Part shown: one piece after another, positions 9,146 to 19,700 of the stretch
How positions within the stretch are numbered: position 1 is the stretch's first letter
Layout of the letters: each line of letters starts with the position of its first letter
From: Marinifilum flexuosum
GTDB taxonomy: Bacteria > Bacteroidota > Bacteroidia > Bacteroidales > Marinifilaceae
Assembly: GCF_003610555.1 (NCBI RefSeq)
Contig: NZ_RAPQ01000008.1
Span: 1,480,490-1,544,489 of the forward strand
Reading direction: 5' to 3'
DNA length: 64,000 nt
Translations under genes and position numbers: made by a program
The notes under the pieces: model-generated
Databases searched by the model: none
What the model saw: only the letters and a program-made list of their open reading frames with translations
What the model was told of the DNA's origin: nothing

Positions 9146-10702
9146 ATGGCTAGTCAGGATAAGATTAAAAAACTAATTGATTTAAGAGCAGAGGCTAAGC
9201 TTGGTGGAGGTGAGAAAAGAATCGAATCTCAACACAAGAAAGGCAAGTATACAGCTCGCGAAAGAATCGACATGCTTCTTGATGAAGGAAGTTTTGAGGA
9301 ATTCGACATGTTCGTAAGTCACCGTTGTACTAACTTTGGTATGGAAAAAACCAAATTCTTAGGAGATGGTGTTGTTACAGGACAGGGTACAATCGATGGA
9401 CGATTGGTATTTGTGTTCTCTCAGGATTTTACTGTATTTGGAGGTTCATTATCGGAAACCTTTGCGCAGAAGATTTGCAAGATCATGGATATGGCAATGA
9501 AAATGGGTGCACCAGTTATCGGATTGAACGATTCAGGTGGAGCTCGTATTCAGGAAGGTGTTACTGCTTTAGCAGGATATGCTGAAATCTTCGAAAGAAA
9601 TATTCTTGCTTCTGGGGTTATTCCTCAAATTTCTGCAATTTTTGGTCCATGTGCAGGTGGTGCTGTTTATTCTCCAGCCTTGACTGACTTCATCATGATG
9701 ACTGAAGAGAAATCATATATGTTCGTTACTGGTCCTAAGGTTGTAAAAACTGTAACAGGTGAAGATATTACTGTAGAGGATCTTGGTGGAGCTAAAATGC
9801 ACGCTTCTAAATCAGGTGTTTCTCACTTCATGTTGGAAGATGAGGAAGAAGGTATTGCTATTATCCGTAAGTTGTTATCTTACATGCCTTCAAATAACTT
9901 GGAAGAAGCTCCAATCGTAGCGAGTAACGACCCTATTGATAGAATGGAGGACGTTCTTAATGAAATTATTCCTGACAATCCTAACATGCCTTACGATATG
10001 AAGGATGTTATTTATGCAATTGCTGACGATGCAGAATTCCTGGAAGTTCACCGTCACTATGCTAAGAATATCATCGTTGGTTTTACTCGTATGGGCGGAA
10101 TGTCAGTAGGTGTGGTTGCTAATCAGCCAAACTTCCTTGCTGGTGTTCTTGATATTGAATCATCTAGAAAAGCGGCCAGATTTATCCGTTTCTGTGACTG
10201 TTTCAATATTCCAATTTTAACATTGGTTGATGTTCCTGGATTCCTACCTGGATCAGGACAAGAATTCGGTGGTATCATTACTCACGGTGCGAAATTAATG
10301 TTCGCTTATGGTGAAGCTACGGTACCAAAAGTAACTATTACTCTTAGAAAATCTTACGGTGGTGCTCACGATGTAATGTCTTCTAAGCAACTTCGTGGTG
10401 ACTTGAACTACGCTTGGCCAACTGCTGAAATTGCAGTAATGGGTGCAAAAGGAGCGATTGAAGTACTTCACGGTAGAAAGCTTGCTGAACTGAACGATGA
10501 TGATAAAGTGAAGTTCATTGAAGAAAAAGAAGTTGAGTACAACGAAGCATTTGCTAATCCTTACAATGCTGCTTCTTACGGTTACATTGATGATGTAATT
10601 GAACCAAGAAATACTCGTTTCCGTGTGATTCGCGCATTCCAGTCTCTACAGACCAAGAAGTTGGTGAATCCACCTAAGAAGCATTCTAATATTCCATTGT
10701 AA
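9146..10702 (+). CDS. mmdA: Methylmalonyl-CoA decarboxylase alpha subunit (carboxyltransferase, PccB-like)
   Basis: A 518-residue carboxyltransferase of the acyl-CoA carboxylase beta family. Visible features include the [16 protein letters not shown] start, the N-terminal crotonase-like half with the acyl-CoA oxyanion segment ([28 protein letters not shown]) and the C-terminal half ([27 protein letters not shown]). With OadG-, biotin carrier- and OadB-type genes immediately downstream, it is better read as the carboxyltransferase of a Na+-pumping methylmalonyl-CoA decarboxylase than as part of an ATP-dependent propionyl-CoA carboxylase; no biotin carboxylase gene is nearby. It moves CO2 from (S)-methylmalonyl-CoA to biotin on the carrier. 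Reversible use as a carboxylase cannot be excluded. Confidence 0.93.
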   Translation: MASQDKIKKLIDLRAEAKLGGGEKRIESQHKKGKYTARERIDMLLDEGSFEEFDMFVSHRCTNFGMEKTKFLGDGVVTGQGTIDGRLVFVFSQDFTVFGGSLSETFAQKICKIMDMAMKMGAPVIGLNDSGGARIQEGVTALAGYAEIFERNILASGVIPQISAIFGPCAGGAVYSPALTDFIMMTEEKSYMFVTGPKVVKTVTGEDITVEDLGGAKMHASKSGVSHFMLEDEEEGIAIIRKLLSYMPSNNLEEAPIVASNDPIDRMEDVLNEIIPDNPNMPYDMKDVIYAIADDAEFLEVHRHYAKNIIVGFTRMGGMSVGVVANQPNFLAGVLDIESSRKAARFIRFCDCFNIPILTLVDVPGFLPGSGQEFGGIITHGAKLMFAYGEATVPKVTITLRKSYGGAHDVMSSKQLRGDLNYAWPTAEIAVMGAKGAIEVLHGRKLAELNDDDKVKFIEEKEVEYNEAFANPYNAASYGYIDDVIEPRNTRFRVIRAFQSLQTKKLVNPPKKHSNIPL

Positions 10703-10713
10703 AAAATAGCACT

Positions 10714-11064
10714 ATGATGATGAATTTATTATCTATAGGAAGTCAAGGAGGATGGACAGTAGCATTAGTGGGGTACTCAATTGTATTTGTAGCACTGGTA
10801 CTTTTAGTTGTTGTTTTCACCAATTTGCCTAAACTTCTACAGCTTAATTTAAGAAAGAAGCTTGTAAAAGAAGGTAAACCTTGCGCAGAAGTTGATGATT
10901 TAACAGTTGAAGGAAATGTGAATGCAGCTATTGCAATGGCTTTGCATATGCACTTCAACCAATTGCACGATGAAGAAAGCAATATCATCACAATTAAAAA
11001 AGTTACTAAGAATTATTCTCCGTGGAGTTCTAAGATTTATGGAGTAAATAATCAACCAAGATAA
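10714..11064 (+). CDS. mmdD: OadG-type small membrane subunit (gamma/delta) of the Na+-pumping decarboxylase
   Basis: A 116-residue protein with one N-terminal membrane helix (about residues 15-37, VALVGYSIVFVALVLLVVVF) and a cytosolic tail, as in the OadG family that holds the alpha and beta subunits together. The tail contains a stretch like VNAAIAMALHMHFNQLHDEE and ends in YSPWSSKIYG, typical of Bacteroidota OadG proteins. It lies 11 bp after mmdA and 4 bp before the biotin carrier gene, so it is certainly co-transcribed. Family assignment rests on size, topology and position more than on sequence motifs. Confidence 0.85.
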   Translation: MMMNLLSIGSQGGWTVALVGYSIVFVALVLLVVVFTNLPKLLQLNLRKKLVKEGKPCAEVDDLTVEGNVNAAIAMALHMHFNQLHDEESNIITIKKVTKNYSPWSSKIYGVNNQPR

Positions 11065-11068
11065 AAAA

Positions 11069-11491
11069 ATGAAGAAGTTCAAATTTACGATAAGAGGGCA
11101 GGAATACGATGTAGAAATCAAGGATTTTGAAGGATCGAATGCCAAAATTGAAGTGAACGGAACTAGCTATGATGTAGATGTACATGTTGAAGAAAAAGCA
11201 ACTAAAACTCCTACACTAGTTCGTAAGCCTGTTATTAATAAGCCAGGCGAAGGAAAAATTCAAAAAGGTGGTGCTGGTGCAACTGCTGTTAAAGCTCCAC
11301 TGCCAGGTAGCATTATTAAAATCAACGTTGCTGTTGGTGATACCATTAACCCAGGTGATACTTTGTTGGTAATGGAAGCAATGAAGATGGAAAACAATGT
11401 TATGGCTGAAAAAGGAGGTACTGTTAAAGCCGTTAAGGTTGCAGTAGGCGAAAGTGTACTTCAGGACGATGTTCTTGTTGAAATTGCATAA
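11069..11491 (+). CDS. mmdC: Biotin carboxyl carrier subunit of methylmalonyl-CoA decarboxylase
   Basis: A 140-residue protein with a short N-terminal beta domain (KKFKFTIRGQEYDVEI), a linker rich in Pro/Gly/Ala/Lys (about residues 45-75) and a C-terminal biotinyl-lipoyl domain. The biotinylation motif EAMKMEN places the modified lysine at Lys106. It shuttles the carboxyl group from MmdA to the membrane subunit MmdB. It lies between the OadG- and OadB-type genes with 4- and 33-bp gaps. Confidence 0.95.
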   Translation: MKKFKFTIRGQEYDVEIKDFEGSNAKIEVNGTSYDVDVHVEEKATKTPTLVRKPVINKPGEGKIQKGGAGATAVKAPLPGSIIKINVAVGDTINPGDTLLVMEAMKMENNVMAEKGGTVKAVKVAVGESVLQDDVLVEIA

Positions 11492-11524
11492 CATTTTTGA
11501 ATTTAAAGTCAAAGAACTGACACA

Positions 11525-13159
11525 ATGAGAAAACTTTATACATTGGTATTCTCGATGATTTTGATAATGGGGTTTGCAATAAACTCTATTGCTCAAGATC
11601 AAGGGGATACAACAGCTAAACTAACAAGCGGAAAATGGGTTAACCACGCTGATGGTTATATTCCAAATCCTATTGGTGAATCGAAAACAACGGTAAAACG
11701 TTACAAAACTATCGAGTTCAAGAGGGATAATACCTTTACAATGGACTCTATTAAGCAGAGATTTACTGGTCATTGGGTGCTAAATGGTACTAATTTAACG
11801 ATGACTTTTAATCCTAAAAAAGTTACTCACCTGCATAAGAATACTGACCCTAACTCAGGTTCAAATGCATATGTAACAACGTCAGAAGTTCTTCAAATTG
11901 CTGAACGAAATGCAAAAATTGAAGGTGACTTTCTAAACTTTGGAAACCCGGTATTAGATAGCGAGCACAATTCAAGTGCGGTAGTAGGGTTGAAAAACTT
12001 TTATGAATTTACCGGATTTGCAAACGTTACAGGCGGTAACCTGTTAATGGTGTTAATCGGATTGGTTTTCATATTCTTAGCAATTAGATATGATTACGAG
12101 CCATTACTATTGATTCCTATCGGTACAGGTATTATTATTGGTAATATTCCAATGTTCCAGGCGGTTGACTTCAACTTGAAGTTGGGTATCTACGAGCCAG
12201 GTTCAGTAATGAATATTCTATATTCCGGGGTTGTGAATGGATGGTATCCACCTTTGATTTTCTTGGGAATTGGTGCAATGACCGATTTCTCATCATTGAT
12301 CTCGAATCCAAGATTAATGGTATTGGGAGCGGCTGCTCAGGTTGGTATTTTTGCTACTTTCCTAGGTGCTCTTTGGTTAGGATTTGCTCCACCGGAAGCG
12401 GGTGCAATTGGTATCATTGGTGGTGCTGATGGTCCAACAGCTATCTTCCTTTCATCGAAATTGGCGAACGGTATGAACGTAATGGCCAATGGTGAGACTG
12501 TGAAGAACTTGATTGGTCCTATTGCGATTGCAGCTTATTCATACATGGCATTAGTTCCTGTGATTCAGCCTCCAATCATTAACTTGCTTACAACTAAGAA
12601 GGAAAGAAAGATTAAGATGAAGCCACCTCGTGCGGTAACTCGTCTTGAGAAGATTATTTTCCCTATCGTAGGTTTGTTGCTAACTGCATACATTTCACCA
12701 ACGGCTCTACCTCTATTGGGTATGTTGTTCTTTGGTAACTTGTTGAAAGAATCAACTGTTACGAACCGTTTGGCAGATACTGCAAGTAATGCATTGATTA
12801 ACACCATTACAATCTTGTTAGGTGTTACTGTTGGTGCTTCTACTCAGGCTGACGTGTTCTTAACTGCTGACTCAATCATGATCTTCGGTCTTGGTGCAGC
12901 TTCGTTTATCGTAGCAACTGCGGGTGGTGTAATTTTCGCTAAAATCATGAACTGGTTGTCTCCAAAAGATCGTCCAATCAATCCAATGATTGGTGCTGCA
13001 GGTGTATCAGCTGTGCCAGATAGTGCTCGTGTAGTTCAGAATATGGGATTACAGAACGATCCATCTAATCACTTATTAATGCATGCAATGGCTCCTAACG
13101 TATCTGGGGTAATTGGTTCGGCAGTAGGTGCTGGTATCTTATTGAGCTTCTTAATGTAG
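11525..13159 (+). CDS. mmdB: Na+-translocating decarboxylase beta subunit with extra N-terminal periplasmic domain
   Basis: Residues from about 160 to 544 match the OadB/MmdB membrane subunit: GNLLMVLIGLVFIFLAIRYDYEPLLLIPIG, then IIGGADGPTAIFLSSK with the Asp (Asp302) that corresponds to the key Na+/carboxybiotin residue of the family, and many hydrophobic helices. Decarboxylation of carboxybiotin here drives Na+ export. Unusually, about 155 residues precede the first canonical helix: a signal peptide (residues 1-23, ending SIAQ) and a soluble domain with lipocalin-like strands (GKWVNH, KTIEFKRDNTFTM, GHWVLNGTNLTMTF). Normal OadB proteins lack this. The joint is in frame with no sign of a frameshift. 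A terminator follows. Confidence 0.93.
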   Translation: MRKLYTLVFSMILIMGFAINSIAQDQGDTTAKLTSGKWVNHADGYIPNPIGESKTTVKRYKTIEFKRDNTFTMDSIKQRFTGHWVLNGTNLTMTFNPKKVTHLHKNTDPNSGSNAYVTTSEVLQIAERNAKIEGDFLNFGNPVLDSEHNSSAVVGLKNFYEFTGFANVTGGNLLMVLIGLVFIFLAIRYDYEPLLLIPIGTGIIIGNIPMFQAVDFNLKLGIYEPGSVMNILYSGVVNGWYPPLIFLGIGAMTDFSSLISNPRLMVLGAAAQVGIFATFLGALWLGFAPPEAGAIGIIGGADGPTAIFLSSKLANGMNVMANGETVKNLIGPIAIAAYSYMALVPVIQPPIINLLTTKKERKIKMKPPRAVTRLEKIIFPIVGLLLTAYISPTALPLLGMLFFGNLLKESTVTNRLADTASNALINTITILLGVTVGASTQADVFLTADSIMIFGLGAASFIVATAGGVIFAKIMNWLSPKDRPINPMIGAAGVSAVPDSARVVQNMGLQNDPSNHLLMHAMAPNVSGVIGSAVGAGILLSFLM

Positions 13160-13183
13160 CCAAATATCTATAGTTTATATATC

Positions 13184-13220
13184 AAAAGGGCTGTTGAGTT
13201 ATCGACAGTCCTTTTTTTTT
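13184..13220 (+). terminator. Terminator of the mce-mmd operon
   Basis: An 11-bp stem with one G-T wobble (13184-13194 with 13205-13215) is followed by a T-run. Confidence 0.88.
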
Positions 13221-13554
13221 ATGGTTCTTATCAGATATGTAACGATTTTCATCGTGTTTGGAACACCTCCCATTGGGATAAGAGCGCTTCTCATAGGTCC
13301 GGGAACCTATTCATCTTACCAAGGGCCTTACTTTCGGGTTTGGAACTTATCTATTAGAACAATAAGTGAGCATTGCAGGGCTTTCAAGTGCTTTGACCTT
13401 TTCAAATATCTGATTTTTTTATATTGATGGGATGTTATATATTTATAACAACTAATTATATCAGATGTAAAAATGGTTTTAATGGGAGAGGCGAGAAGGA
13501 TATTGTTTTTTCGTTTCTCCTGTTTCTGTTTTTTATGAATTAGTAGAAATAAAA
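13221..13554. other. Intergenic region with an unexplained, more GC-rich patch
   Basis: No convincing gene. The patch 13258-13400 is visibly richer in G+C than its surroundings and contains a small hairpin (13293-13298 with 13305-13310). A 77-residue ORF across it starts inside the preceding terminator and looks accidental. The patch may be a decayed gene or insertion remnant, but I could not identify a parent. Confidence 0.4.
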
Positions 13555-13577
13555 AAAGCTTCGATTTTCGAAGCTTT
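13555..13577 (-). terminator. Terminator of the BFD-type ferredoxin gene
   Basis: A 10-bp perfect stem (13555-13564 with 13568-13577) with a 3-nt loop is followed on the minus strand by a seven-T run. Confidence 0.9.
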
Positions 13578-13580
13578 ATA

Positions 13581-13805
13581 TTACCATAGTTTAAATCTAC
13601 TACTTTGTGTGCTTTCTTCCTTTTTAACGATTTTAGGAACTTCTACATCTAAAATGCTATTAATGTACGACATACACTTTCCACATCCCGTATTAGCTCC
13701 TGTGTATCGTCTGATTTCTTCTATTGTAGTGGCATTTTTATCGTGAATTGCTTTATCTATTGTGTTTCTGTCTACCATTTGACAGTTGCAAACTATGTCT
13801 CTCAT
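13581..13805 (-). CDS. BFD-type [2Fe-2S]-binding protein
   Basis: A 74-residue protein with the four-cysteine pattern of the bacterioferritin-associated-ferredoxin/NifU-middle domain: CNC at residues 6-8 and CGKC at about 41-44, with an alpha-helical middle (DKAIHDKNATTIEEIRRYTGAN). It is expected to bind one [2Fe-2S] cluster and to transfer electrons or regulate iron release. No bacterioferritin gene is nearby, so the partner is unknown. It stands alone with its own terminator. Confidence 0.85.
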   Translation of the reverse strand: MRDIVCNCQMVDRNTIDKAIHDKNATTIEEIRRYTGANTGCGKCMSYINSILDVEVPKIVKKEESTQSSRFKLW

Positions 13806-13918
13806 GTTAATCTCAAATTATATATAAACCTGATGTAAATATATATATTCTTCGATTTAAAACAGAGAAATAAAGTAATTAATTTAAAATAAATCTAAAT
13901 AAAAATATAGTAGATTGA

Positions 13919-14698
13919 TTATAAGTTGTTTTCCAGGTAAATTTTCATTTGTCTGTACATATCTATAACTTCATCTTTCTTAGGCAGTGACTCATAGATT
14001 TTTTTCAGATAGTTCTTTTCGCTTATCACTTTAAAGCTTTTTTTTAAGTTTAAATCGTAAACCCATGACATTTGATGAAGCTTTTGTTCATTAAGTGTAA
14101 GAACATCCTTTTTGCTAACAACCTTTTCGTCCATAACCGATTTATAAACCATTTTTGAGATTTCAGGTTTATCTGCCAGCTCCATTTCTAATCTTTTATT
14201 AGCGCCAGGCTTATATTCGGTATAGTACTTCGAAAGAATGTTTAGGATGTCTATTCTATCAGCATCTCTAAGTAGTTTAAGAAATGTTAAAGCGTTTTCG
14301 TTTACGGATTTAGGTAAGTTATCGATATCATGATAGCGAATGCATTCGAAAATAATTTGTACGGTATCTTCTTCGAGTTTTCCAAGTACATTTTCCGATT
14401 TTAAAACATCGATACCTAAATCGATATGGTTATCCTGTTCGTTATCCGAGAAAGTTTCGTGTTTCAATAATTGCTCGAATCTTCCAACATCATGCAGGAG
14501 AGCAATTGTTTTAGAAGTTAATAACTGCTCATCATTTAATTCACATTCTGATGAAAGTTCTGTAATGATCTCAACCGTATTAAAAGAATGATTTCTTTTA
14601 AGGTCAAAATTCAATTGAATTTCTTCATTCTCGCTTGAAAAACTGTTTGAGTATGTTTCAAACCAGGATTCTATATTTTGGTAAATTTCTTGATTCAA
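13919..14698 (-). CDS. HD-domain phosphohydrolase, substrate unknown
   Basis: A 259-residue soluble protein with a complete HD metal-binding pattern: His37 (KRNHSFNTVEI), His69-Asp70 (ALLHDVGRFEQ), His91 (DNHIDLGIDVL) and Asp in LRDADRIDIL. Such proteins hydrolyse phosphate esters of nucleotides or second messengers, but nothing here shows which. No signal peptide or membrane segment is seen. It lies between the ferredoxin gene and pepD on the same strand, with gaps of 113 and 204 bp, so it may have its own promoter. Confidence 0.85.
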   Translation of the reverse strand: MNQEIYQNIESWFETYSNSFSSENEEIQLNFDLKRNHSFNTVEIITELSSECELNDEQLLTSKTIALLHDVGRFEQLLKHETFSDNEQDNHIDLGIDVLKSENVLGKLEEDTVQIIFECIRYHDIDNLPKSVNENALTFLKLLRDADRIDILNILSKYYTEYKPGANKRLEMELADKPEISKMVYKSVMDEKVVSKKDVLTLNEQKLHQMSWVYDLNLKKSFKVISEKNYLKKIYESLPKKDEVIDMYRQMKIYLENNL

Positions 14699-14860
14699 GA
14701 TGTGTGTGTTAAAATAGCACGCAAAACTACATCTTTTCTATAAAAGCGGAAAGAATTTGTACAATAGAATTGATAAGGATTTGACCAATGTTCATGATTC
14801 ATGACAAGGGGCTAAATCCATTGGTTTAATACTTAAATTTTCAAGATTGGAGATAGAAAA

Positions 14861-14885
14861 AATGCGACCAATTATTGATCGCATT
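14861..14885 (-). terminator. Terminator of pepD
   Basis: A 7-bp GC-containing stem (14861-14867 with 14879-14885) is followed on the minus strand by a T-rich tract. It lies 18 bp past the pepD stop codon. Confidence 0.75.
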
Positions 14886-14902
14886 ATCTGAATTATCGTT
14901 TT

Positions 14903-16366
14903 TTAATTTGTAGGCATACTCTGAATGATATCCACCAAATGTTGCCAGAATTTCTCTACCGTTTCAATATTAATTCTTTCATCAGGAGAATGGACATCTC
15001 TTAAAGTAGGTCCAAATGAAATCATATCCATTTCTGGATATTTTTCCAGGAATAAACCACATTCTAAACCAGCATGAATAGATCTTACTACAGGCTCTTT
15101 TCCAAAAAGTTTTTTGTAAGAATCTACTGCAACAGTTAAAATTTCAGAATTAGGGTTTGGTGCCCATCCAGGATAACCATCAGTATGTTCAATTTGAGCT
15201 CCGGCCAATGTTAATGAACTTCCGACCATTTGAGCAATGTTGTACTTTTCGCTGTCCACATCGCTACGTTGCGAAGTTGTGATTTGGATTTTGTTGTCAT
15301 CAGTAAATTTAACAGAAGCCAAATTGGTTGATGTTTCTACCATACCTGGCATTCTTGAGCTCATAGTGAAAACTCCGTGAGGACAAGCGTAAATAGCATC
15401 CATTAAATTATTACTAGTATTGATATCAATAACAAATTCTGGTTTTTCAACTGACTCTAATGTGATCTTAAGTTTCGGCTCGTAAATTTCCCAAACATGC
15501 TCCATTTCTGCAGCGTAAATATTCAAGTCTGCTCTTACATTTTCCTTAAACTCCGAAGGTATGGTAATTATAGCATATGCTTCACGAGGAATTGCATTTC
15601 TTAGGTTACCACCATTAAATTCGTTAATTCGAATATGGTATTTCTTATTGATTTGCCATAAAAATCTATTTAGTATTTTATTCGAATTTCCTCGTCCTTT
15701 GTTGATTTCATCTCCTGAATGCCCACCAAGCAATCCCTTAACATCAATTCTAAGGGTAAAATGTCCATTAGGAATCTCCTCTTTCTGATATTCCATATTG
15801 GCTAAAGTGTCAATTCCTCCGGCACATCCAATAAAAATCTCACCTTCGTCTTCTGAGTCCAAATTCAATAAGATTTTCCCATCGAAGAAGCCTGGTTGTA
15901 GAGCAAAAGCACCTGATAAACCTGTTTCTTCATCTACAGTAAAAAGGCATTCTATAGGACCATGTTCAATATTATTAGATGTAAGAAGAGCCATTTCCGC
16001 AGCCATACCAATGCCATCATCGGCACCAAGAGTAGTTCCTTTTGCTTTTACCCAGCCATTATCAATCCATGGAATTATTGGATCTGTGTCAAAATTGTGA
16101 ACAGTATCATTGTTTTTCTCACAAACCATATCCATATGTGATTGCAAAACCACTGTTTTGAGGTTTTCTTTGCCAGGAGTAGCTGGTTTCTTAATTAATA
16201 CATTGCCAATCTCATCTCTTTTTGTTTCTAAACTGTTCTTCTTTCCAAACTCAATTAGAAACTCAATTATCTTTTCTTCCTTTTTAGATGGACGAGGAAC
16301 CTGACAAATGTCTTCAAAGTGTTTCCAAACTTCCTTTGGTTCTAATTTGTTTAATATATTTTCCAT
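14903..16366 (-). CDS. pepD: Aminoacyl-histidine dipeptidase (cytosol non-specific dipeptidase, M20 family)
   Basis: A 487-residue cytosolic peptidase of the M20C/PepD type, full length. Metal-binding motifs are visible: VVLQSHMDMVCEKN (His and Asp of the first site), KGTTLGADDGIGMA (bridging Asp), TVDEETGLSGAFAL (catalytic Glu) and LRDVHSPDERI (C-terminal His). It cleaves Xaa-His and other dipeptides, which fits the peptide- and protein-degrading exoenzymes elsewhere in the window. A perfect TAnnTTTG -7 box on the minus strand (16392-16385) lies about 20 bp upstream of the start. Confidence 0.95.
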   Translation of the reverse strand: MENILNKLEPKEVWKHFEDICQVPRPSKKEEKIIEFLIEFGKKNSLETKRDEIGNVLIKKPATPGKENLKTVVLQSHMDMVCEKNNDTVHNFDTDPIIPWIDNGWVKAKGTTLGADDGIGMAAEMALLTSNNIEHGPIECLFTVDEETGLSGAFALQPGFFDGKILLNLDSEDEGEIFIGCAGGIDTLANMEYQKEEIPNGHFTLRIDVKGLLGGHSGDEINKGRGNSNKILNRFLWQINKKYHIRINEFNGGNLRNAIPREAYAIITIPSEFKENVRADLNIYAAEMEHVWEIYEPKLKITLESVEKPEFVIDINTSNNLMDAIYACPHGVFTMSSRMPGMVETSTNLASVKFTDDNKIQITTSQRSDVDSEKYNIAQMVGSSLTLAGAQIEHTDGYPGWAPNPNSEILTVAVDSYKKLFGKEPVVRSIHAGLECGLFLEKYPEMDMISFGPTLRDVHSPDERINIETVEKFWQHLVDIIQSMPTN

Positions 16367-16642
16367 TGTTGTTTAAATTTTTTTCAAATGTAAGAATAAG
16401 TAATTGTAATGTGCTCTCAAATGTTACCTCAATAAAGATCTTTTTTTAGTGTTTAATTTTTTTTTTGCCTTTTGTACAAAAAAAAGAAAAATAAGTTTAA
16501 TCTAATGTAAAAAGTGAAATTAGAGTTGATTGTGAGGAAATTATAGTGTTTGTAATGTTATATTCAGGAATGTGTTTTATTTAAAAACTCAATAAACATG
16601 ATAAAAGTCATATGTTTGTTGACCTGTGAGGGTATGTTAAAA
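16367..16642. other. Intergenic region upstream of the first SusC gene
   Basis: About 280 bp of AT-rich DNA between divergent pepD and susC. It holds a pepD -7 box (16385-16392, minus) and a 12-bp perfect palindrome TTTTGTACAAAA (16470-16481) within long A/T runs. No ORF is seen. Confidence 0.5.
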
Positions 16643-16675
16643 TTTGTTAAAAGAGATAATTCTATTATATTTATG
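16643..16675 (+). promoter_or_regulatory. Promoter of susC/D pair 1
   Basis: TTTG at 16643-16646, a 21-nt spacer and TATTTATG at 16668-16675 (7 of 8 matches to TAnnTTTG). The TTTG lies within TGTTAAAATTTGTTAAAA, which is repeated exactly in front of the second susC gene. Confidence 0.7.
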
Positions 16676-16682
16676 ATCTAAA

Positions 16683-16738
16683 ATTACCATTAACCATATT
16701 AGAATCTTTACTTAATTACTAACTAAAAAAGTTTTTTT
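16683..16738 (+). promoter_or_regulatory. Conserved 5' leader of susC 1
   Basis: The leader shares a 15-nt block (16683-16697) and the stretch around CTTAATTACTAACTAAAAA up to the ATG with the second susC leader (21585-21638). Such conservation in a non-coding leader suggests shared control by RNA structure, an RNA-binding protein or an antisense RNA. Confidence 0.55.
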
Positions 16739-19700
16739 ATGAAAAAAATGATTGGACTATTTGTGTGTCTATTTCTTATAGGTTCACAAATAGTAAATGC
16801 GCAAAGTAAGCAGATTTCTGGTACCGTAACAAGTGCCGAGGATGGCATGGGTATGCCAGGTGTGTCTGTTGTTATTAAAGGTACTACGATTGGTGCTAGT
16901 ACTGATATTGATGGAAAATATTCGTTAGAAGCCCAAGCATCGGATGTTTTAATGTTTAGTTTTGTTGGGACGGTAACACAAGAGATTACAGTTGGTGATC
17001 AAACCGTAATAAACGTTGTGTTAGAATCTGAATCAATTGGTGTTGATGAAGTTATTGTAACAGGTTATACAGCTCACAGAAAAAGTGAGGTAACTGGTTC
17101 TACAGTGCAGGTGAAAGGTGAAGATCTTGCCGATATGCCTGTTGTCAGTGTCGATCAAGCGCTTCAAGGTAGAGTAGCTGGTGTAGCTGTTTCTGGTGCG
17201 TCAGGAACACCTGGTTCAGCGCAAAAAATTCGTATTCGTGGTAGAAGTTCTATTACAGCAGGTAATAATCCACTTTATGTAATTGATGGTGTGCCTATGG
17301 TGGATGGAAATGTTTCAACAAGTTCTGCTACATCTTCTCTTTCAATGTTGGCAACTCTAAATAGTAATGATATTGAATCTATTTCTATTTTGAAGGATGC
17401 ATCTGCTACTGCAGCTTATGGTGCTCGTGGAGCAAATGGTGTTGTTGTTATTACAACAAAATCAGGAAAATCAGGTAAAGCTAATATCAATTTTAGTGCT
17501 ACCTATGGTGTGTCAAATGATGCTGTTGATGGTCCTGGAGTTTTAACTGGTGCTGAAAGAGAAGAATTGTTTTTGGAGTCTTTAATCAACTCTTTTGGAG
17601 GTGATTATGGTTTTAGTGATCAAGATGGCGCTAGAGAGTTTTATAATAATAATACAGGCTACTTTTGGAGTGATTATGCAAATTGGAATGCTGCTGGCAG
17701 ACCTGAAACTGATTGGGCTGACTTAATTACCAATAAAAATGCTCCAATGCAGGAGTATAACTTATCTGCTACAGGTGGTAAAGATGGTATTAGTTATTAC
17801 ATTTCTGGAGGTTATTTAAAGCAAGAAGCTACAGTTATTGGTGCTGAATATGAGAGAATTTCTGGTACTGTAAATTTAGATGTTGATTTATCTCCTAATT
17901 TTAAGTTCTCAACGAAGAATACAGGATCTCATTCATATCAGGATGGTTTGTTAGAGGGTAGTGCTTATTTTTCTTCTCCTCGATCAGCTAAATTCTTTAT
18001 GCCTTCAATTACACAAGCTTACAATGAAGATGGTACGCCTAACTTAAATACAGACCTACCTAATCCATTGTACATTGCAGAGCAGGATATTGATGAAAAT
18101 AAATTAACAAGAATTCTTACCAATAACTCATTAACTTGGAAGACTCCTATTGAAAATCTAACATTCACAACTAGAATGAATATTGATTATCAGGTATATC
18201 ACTACAAAACCTATGATAACCCAGTTTCTGGTGATGGTGATGGAGCAACAAGAGGTTATGGATATCAAACTAATAGAAATCGCGCAAATTATGTATTCCA
18301 GAATATGTTAGATTATACATTGGCATTAGATGGTGGACATGATTTCGATTTTAAAGTGGTTCAGGAGTTTCAAAAGAATAGACTTTATTTCTTGGCTGCT
18401 GAAGCAGATAATTTTTCTGATGTAGGTTTAACAAACTTGAATTCAGCGGGTAATCCTACAACTGCAAATTCTTGGTTTACAGATTGGTCTGTAGCTTCAT
18501 ACTTAGGGATGATTCACTATTCCTTTAATGGTAAGTATGTAGCAGATGTAACATATCGTCGTGAAGGTAGCTCTAGATTCTCTGCTGATAACCGCTGGGG
18601 TAATTTCTGGGCAGTTGGTGGTGCTTGGAATATTAACCGTGAGGATTTTATGGCTAATATTGACCAAATTGATATGTTGAAATTAAGAGCTTCTTATGGT
18701 AAAACAGGTAATGCCAATATTAATTTAAATCAATATCAGGAATTATTAAATTTTGATGCTGATTATACAGGGGAAGGTGCATCTTATGCTGGGACTTTTG
18801 GTAATCAGGATTTAACTTGGGAAACTTCTTACTCTCTTGATTTAGGACTTGATTTTGGCTTATTCAATAATAGAATTTCTGGTTCGGTGGGTTATTATTT
18901 CCGTGAAACAACAGATATGCTATTAAATGAACCTCTTTCTCTAACTACAGGATTTACGTCTCAAACCAGAAATATTGGTAAAATGGAAAATAAGGGATGG
19001 GAATTTGAGTTAAATGCAGATATTGTTCGTTCAAATGACTTAAATGTATCTCTTGGTCTTAACGTAGGAACGACCAAAAATAAGGTGACAGAGTTGGCTG
19101 TAGATAATAATGGAGTAGAAAGAAATATTACAGATAATACAACTAGAGTAGCAACAGGGCATCCTGTGTACGGTTGGTACATGCCAACTTGGGCAGGTGT
19201 TGATCCAGATACTGGAAATGAATTGTGGTTTGTTGATGGAGAAGGAAGTGAAACTACTTCAAACTTTAATGCAGCAAATCAAGTATGGCAAGGTGGTAGT
19301 GCAATTCCTGAAGTAACAGCAGGTTTAAACTTACATGTAGATTACAAAGGTTTCTTCTTGGATGCAAGTGCATATTTTGCAGGTGGTCATAAAGTTTATG
19401 AAGAGTGGCATCGTTATACTAACGGTACTGATAGATTTTCTCTACAATTCTACCAAGGTGTTGATAAATTGTTAGACAGATGGCAAAAACCTGGTGATAC
19501 AGGAACAAGATATGGTAAGATGGAATATACTGCTAGACCTTGGCAAAGACATTCTAAATTCTTATATGATGGAGATTATATTCGTTTAAAGGATTTATCT
19601 GTTGGTTATGATTTCAATAAGAACATTACTGATGCTATGGGCATTGGAGGTTTAAGAGTATATGTTAGAGGAACAAACTTGTTAACTTGGGTAAAAGATG

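Noticed and set aside
9146-11491. ATP-dependent propionyl-CoA carboxylase
   Set aside because: The carboxyltransferase and biotin carrier would fit, but no biotin carboxylase gene is present, while OadG- and OadB-type membrane subunits are.
13194-13427. 77-residue plus-strand ORF after mmdB
   Set aside because: It starts inside the mmdB terminator hairpin, has no ribosome-binding site and resembles no protein I know.
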